The notes beneath the pieces were generated by a model. The model was not told where the DNA came from. It was given only the letters and a program-made list of their open reading frames with translations, and did no database searches. A program made the position numbers and the translations under genes. A stretch of 17,464 nucleotides of DNA from Alphaproteobacteria bacterium. Lineage in GTDB: Bacteria; Pseudomonadota; Alphaproteobacteria; Rickettsiales; JAIXRX01. This document shows, in pieces, positions 13,941-17,464 of this stretch (its first letter is position 1; each line of letters opens with the position of its first letter). The stretch covers positions 1 to 17,464 of the forward strand of contig JAIXRX010000073.1 of assembly GCA_027485005.1 (NCBI GenBank), written 5' to 3'.

Positions 13941-15344
13941 ATGAGCAGCTATTCAGTACCCCCCGATGGCTTAGACGCAAACGAAGAATTTATCCGCAAT
14001 GAATCCGCTAGCATTAGCGACGTAATGCTTGATGCGATTGTGCAGGCATTGCACGAGGATGACGCCGAAGCGGTGCGCAACCTTGTGATTCCAATGCACG
14101 CGGCAGACGTGGCGGAACTTCTCACCCTCTTAAATACCGAACAGCGCCATGAATGTATGGAAGCGCTGCGCGAAGTGCTTGACCCTGACATTCTGGCAGA
14201 ACTTTCACCAGATCTGGTGGAAGAGGTGATTGAAACGCTGGGGCCTGAAAAATCGGCGGAAGCGATTGCCCAGCTCGATACCGATGACGCGGTGTATGTG
14301 ATGGAAGGGTTGGAGGAATCCGACCAGTTTGAGATTTTAGAAGCATTGACGGACGCGGAATATCGCGGTGAGTTGCGTGAGGGTTTGGCCTATCCTGAGT
14401 CGTCCGCTGGCCGTTTGATGCAAACGACCTATGTGAGTGTGCCAGAATTTTGGACCGTGGGTGACACGATTGATTATTTGCGTCGTGAACTCGATTTGCC
14501 GGATGATTTTTATACGCTGACTGTGATGGATCCGCGCTTTAAGCCCGTGGGCAGTTTGCTGCTTTCACGCATTATGCAAAATAAACGCGAAACCCCGATT
14601 CGTGATATTATGAGCAGCGACATGAAACTGATTTCAACGGAAATGGATCAGGAAGATGTGGCGCTGATGTTCCGTAAATACGGGCTGGTGGAAGCGCCGG
14701 TAGTGAATGAAGAAGGTCGCCAAGTGGGCGTGATTACGGTGGATGATATCGTGCACGTGATTGCCGAAGAAGGCGAAGAAGATTTCATGAAAGCGGGCGG
14801 TGTGAGCGGGCAAGATTTGCACGCCGATTTGCTGGAAACGGTGAAGCTGCGCTTGCCGTGGTTGATTATCAACCTTGGCACCGCGATTTTGGCGAGCTTT
14901 GTGGTGAGCCGTTTTGAAGACGCGATTGAAAAACTGGTGGTTCTGGCAGTGTTGATGCCGATTATTGCCAGCATGTCTGGCAATGCAGGCATTCAAACCG
15001 TGACGGTGGCGGTGCGAGGCTTGGCCGCGAAAGAGATTAAGCAAAATAATATGTGGGCGCTGATGCGCAAAGAGCTAGGCGTGGGGCTGCTGAACGGTTT
15101 GGTGCTGGGCGGAGTGACCATGGCTATTATTACGGTGTATTTGGGCGATTTTAAAGTGGCAGCCGTGTTTTCTTGTGCCTTGCTGCTGGTGATGATGGTT
15201 TCAGGCATTGCGGGTTTTGCCATGCCACTGATTCTCGAGCGTTTTAAGATTGACCCTGCAACGGCCGCAGGGGTGTTTTTAACCACCTTTACGGATGTGG
15301 CGTCTTTCTTTGTCTTTTTAGGTCTGGCCAGCTGGGTTTTGTAG
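13941..15344 (+). CDS. mgtE: Magnesium transporter MgtE
   Basis: Inner-membrane Mg2+ channel gated by cytosolic Mg2+. The 467-aa product has the full layout: an acidic helical N domain (about 25-150) with LNTEQRHECMEAL and LSPDLVEEVIETL; two CBS domains (about 155-280), the second with VEAPVVNEEGRQVGVITVDDI; a plug helix; then five membrane segments from about 305. Conserved pore motifs are LMPIIASMSGNAGIQT (338-353) and DPATAAGVFLTTFTDVASFF, where Asp452 corresponds to the pore Mg2+-site Asp432 of Thermus MgtE. A strong GGGAGGGG ribosome-binding site precedes the ATG. It lies 81 nt after tRNA-Leu; that leader is too short for an Mg2+ riboswitch of known type. Confidence 0.96.
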   Translation: MSSYSVPPDGLDANEEFIRNESASISDVMLDAIVQALHEDDAEAVRNLVIPMHAADVAELLTLLNTEQRHECMEALREVLDPDILAELSPDLVEEVIETLGPEKSAEAIAQLDTDDAVYVMEGLEESDQFEILEALTDAEYRGELREGLAYPESSAGRLMQTTYVSVPEFWTVGDTIDYLRRELDLPDDFYTLTVMDPRFKPVGSLLLSRIMQNKRETPIRDIMSSDMKLISTEMDQEDVALMFRKYGLVEAPVVNEEGRQVGVITVDDIVHVIAEEGEEDFMKAGGVSGQDLHADLLETVKLRLPWLIINLGTAILASFVVSRFEDAIEKLVVLAVLMPIIASMSGNAGIQTVTVAVRGLAAKEIKQNNMWALMRKELGVGLLNGLVLGGVTMAIITVYLGDFKVAAVFSCALLLVMMVSGIAGFAMPLILERFKIDPATAAGVFLTTFTDVASFFVFLGLASWVL

Positions 15345-15389
15345 CCCATCTCTATGCGTGCCTAACATGTTGATTTTTATTCTCAAAAC

Positions 15390-15398
15390 TTATCCACA
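15390..15398 (+). promoter_or_regulatory. Consensus DnaA box upstream of gyrB
   Basis: TTATCCACA (15390-15398) is an exact match to the DnaA box consensus. A second site on the other strand (15424-15432, reading GTTTGCACA) matches TTTTNCACA at 8 of 9 positions. Both lie in the mgtE-gyrB gap. Chance of one perfect site in a window this size is low but not negligible. The first site overlaps the 5' side of a candidate terminator stem. Confidence 0.4.
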
Positions 15399-15425
15399 GC
15401 CCTGAGGATTTTCTGGCTGTTTTTG
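15396..15425 (+). terminator. Candidate terminator after mgtE
   Basis: ACAGCC (15396-15401) pairs with GGCTGT (15415-15420) around a 13-nt loop, followed by TTTTG. The stem is short and the loop large, so it is a modest terminator, but it is well placed about 50 nt after the mgtE stop. Confidence 0.5.
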
Positions 15426-15451
15426 TGCAAACTTTCTTGTGTTTTGAGGGG

Positions 15452-15464
15452 GGTCTGGTAGACC
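15452..15464. promoter_or_regulatory. Short palindrome in the gyrB leader
   Basis: GGTCT-GGT-AGACC (15452-15464) is a 5-bp inverted repeat with a 3-nt centre, about 40 nt before the gyrB ATG. It could be an operator or a small leader hairpin. It is short enough to be chance. Confidence 0.25.
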
Positions 15465-15506
15465 TGTTTCATCGTTAAAAATCACGCCTGATGAAGGTTA
15501 TTTGAT

Positions 15507-17464
15507 ATGTCACAGAATGCAGCAAAGAAGATGGATATGGAACACGCAACCGCTGAAAATACCACCCCGCAAACCACCGAAGAAAGAAACGCTGAAGCAT
15601 CTGCTAATTACGGCGCAGACTCAATCAAAGTATTGAAGGGCTTAGAAGCCGTTCGTAAGCGTCCTGGGATGTATATTGGTGATACAGATGATGGTTCGGG
15701 CTTGCACCACATGGTGTATGAAGTGCTCGACAACGCGATCGATGAATCACTCGCTGGACATTGCGACAAAGTCTTGGTGGCCATCAACGAAGATGGCTCC
15801 GTGACGGTGGAAGATAATGGCCGTGGTATTCCGGTGGACATGCATAAAGGCGAAGGCCGTTCTGCCGCAGAAGTGATTATGACTGAGCTGCATGCGGGCG
15901 GTAAATTCGATCAAAACTCCTATAAGGTTTCGGGCGGTTTGCACGGCGTGGGTGTGTCGGTGGTGAATGCGCTGTCTAAGTGGTTGGAGCTGACCATTTG
16001 GCGCGATGGCAAAGAACATCATATGCGCTTTGAGCATGGTGTGGCGACGGCACCGCTGAAAGTTGTGGGCGACGCGAATGGCAAAAAAGGAACAAAGGTG
16101 ACCTTCTTCCCGTCGGATGAAACCTTTACGCAAATTGAATTTGATTTTGCCACACTCGAACATCGTATCCGCGAATTGGCATTCTTAAATTCTGGCGTGC
16201 GCATTTTGCTGCGTGACGCGCGTGCATTGGATGAGCAAGGTGAAGAAAAGAAAGTCGAATTCTATTATGAAGGCGGCACCAAAGCTTACGTTGAATATCT
16301 GGATCGTAGCAAACACGCCGTGCATCAAACCATTTATGTGAATGGTGAAATGAATGGCATTGGCGTGGAAGTGGCGATGCAATGGAACGACAGCTACCAT
16401 GAAAATGCGCTGTGCTTTACCAACAATATTCGCCAACGTGACGGCGGCACGCACTTAATCGGTTTCCGTGCAGCACTCACCCGCGTGATTAATGCCTATG
16501 CGAATGAATCCGGCATTGCGAAAAAAGAAAAAATTGCACTCTCGGGTGAAGATGCGCGCGAAGGTTTGACCTGCGTGCTTTCGGTGAAAGTGCCTGATCC
16601 TAAATTCTCTTCACAAACCAAAGATAAACTCGTGTCGTCGGAAGTGCGTCCAGCGGTGGAAGGTTTGTTTGGTGACAAACTCGGCCAATGGTTTGAGGAG
16701 CATCCAGCGGAAGCAAAAAGCATTGTTGGCAAAATTTATGAAGCGGCTGCCGCGCGTGAAGCCGCGCGTAAAGCCCGCGAGCTGACCCGCCGCAAAGGCG
16801 CGCTAGACATTTCTAGCTTGCCAGGAAAATTGGCGGATTGCCAAGAACGTGACCCTGCTAAATCAGAACTATTCATTGTGGAAGGGGACTCGGCAGGTGG
16901 TTCGGCAAAACAAGGCCGTAGCCGTAATTATCAAGCGATTCTTCCGCTCAAAGGTAAAATTTTGAACGTGGAGCGCGCGCGTTTTGACAAGATGCTTTCG
17001 TCGCAAGAAATTGGCACGCTGATTACCGCGATTGGTACTAGCATTGGCCACGAAGATTTTAATATTGAAAAAACACGTTACCATAAAATCATCATCATGA
17101 CTGACGCGGACGTGGATGGTTCACACATTCGTACGTTGTTGCTGACGTTCTTCTTCCGTCAAATGCCGCAGCTGATTGAGAAGGGCTATCTCTATATCGC
17201 GCAACCGCCTTTATACAAAGTGCGTCGTGGGCAAAAAGACACCTATTTGAAAGACGATGCTGCGCTTGAAAACTACCTGTTGGACTCAGTGCTAGAAGAA
17301 GCGGAATTGACCTATGGGCAAGGCAAAATTGACCAAGGCCAAAGCCTGCGTGACCGCGTGGCAAAAGCTGGAGAAGCAGCGCAATTGGTGAAATCCTTGT
17401 CACGTCGTTTGCCAAAAATGGTGATTGAAGCCGCTGCAACTGCTGGTACGCTGAATGAAACGGG
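15507..17464 (+). CDS. gyrB: DNA gyrase subunit B (3' end outside window)
   Basis: ATPase and Toprim subunit of DNA gyrase, which with GyrA introduces negative supercoils. About 652 codons are present of the usual 800 or so; the frame runs off the right edge. GHKL ATPase motifs are YEVLDNAIDE, VEDNGRGIPVD and GGLHGVGVSVVNALS. The transducer has the QTKDKL loop. The Toprim domain has ELFIVEGDSAGGSAKQGR, LPLKGKILNVERA and MTDADVDGSHIRTLLLTFFFR. The ATG has GAAGG 9 nt upstream. The first 35 residues before YGADSIKVLKGLEAVRKRPGMYIG are polar (Thr, Glu, Ala) and longer than in most GyrB. A GyrB rather than ParE assignment rests on motif style and length. Confidence 0.96.
   Translation, partial: MSQNAAKKMDMEHATAENTTPQTTEERNAEASANYGADSIKVLKGLEAVRKRPGMYIGDTDDGSGLHHMVYEVLDNAIDESLAGHCDKVLVAINEDGSVTVEDNGRGIPVDMHKGEGRSAAEVIMTELHAGGKFDQNSYKVSGGLHGVGVSVVNALSKWLELTIWRDGKEHHMRFEHGVATAPLKVVGDANGKKGTKVTFFPSDETFTQIEFDFATLEHRIRELAFLNSGVRILLRDARALDEQGEEKKVEFYYEGGTKAYVEYLDRSKHAVHQTIYVNGEMNGIGVEVAMQWNDSYHENALCFTNNIRQRDGGTHLIGFRAALTRVINAYANESGIAKKEKIALSGEDAREGLTCVLSVKVPDPKFSSQTKDKLVSSEVRPAVEGLFGDKLGQWFEEHPAEAKSIVGKIYEAAAAREAARKARELTRRKGALDISSLPGKLADCQERDPAKSELFIVEGDSAGGSAKQGRSRNYQAILPLKGKILNVERARFDKMLSSQEIGTLITAIGTSIGHEDFNIEKTRYHKIIIMTDADVDGSHIRTLLLTFFFRQMPQLIEKGYLYIAQPPLYKVRRGQKDTYLKDDAALENYLLDSVLEEAELTYGQGKIDQGQSLRDRVAKAGEAAQLVKSLSRRLPKMVIEAAATAGTLNET

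Overview
The window looks like a chromosomal segment of an alphaproteobacterium with intermediate GC (by eye close to half). The best taxonomic cue is GyrB, whose N-terminus carries YIGDTDDGSGLHHMVYEV, the form I associate with Alphaproteobacteria. LipB and the adjacent propionyl-CoA carboxylase pair also fit. PilT is less usual in that class and would suit a lineage with type IV pili; the order cannot be settled from this window.

Layout. 1-2710: a bidirectional terminator-like hairpin and a 49-aa ORF face trpS and pyrD, which lie on the minus strand behind a possible small lipoprotein gene. 2838-6254: a plus-strand pair, an exported low-complexity/TPR protein and the twitching ATPase pilT. 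6334-7245: a convergent exported creatininase-family gene that carries an in-frame 171-nt block built from two diverged copies of a short repeat; a third partial copy lies just past the gene's stop codon. 7552-11104: pccB-pccA. 11158-12962: a perfect 19-bp inverted repeat overlies the start of a phytochelatin-synthase-family gene, which overlaps an unrecognised 131-aa gene by ATGA; a lipoprotein gene follows and ends at a strong terminator. 13024-13650: lipB on the minus strand. 13773-13859: tRNA-Leu(GAG). 13941-15344: mgtE. 15507-end: gyrB, cut by the window edge, behind a leader with a consensus DnaA box.

Most of the window is housekeeping: tryptophan charging, pyrimidine synthesis, propionyl-CoA carboxylation, lipoylation, Mg2+ transport and DNA supercoiling. 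The parts most worth a second look are (i) the palindrome, phytochelatin synthase and 131-aa gene unit, a possible thiol/metal module with built-in start-site control; (ii) the repeat family inserted in frame in the creatininase-family gene, which recalls palindromic elements that insert inside genes in Rickettsia; and (iii) the TPR protein coupled to pilT. None can be called novel without database searches.
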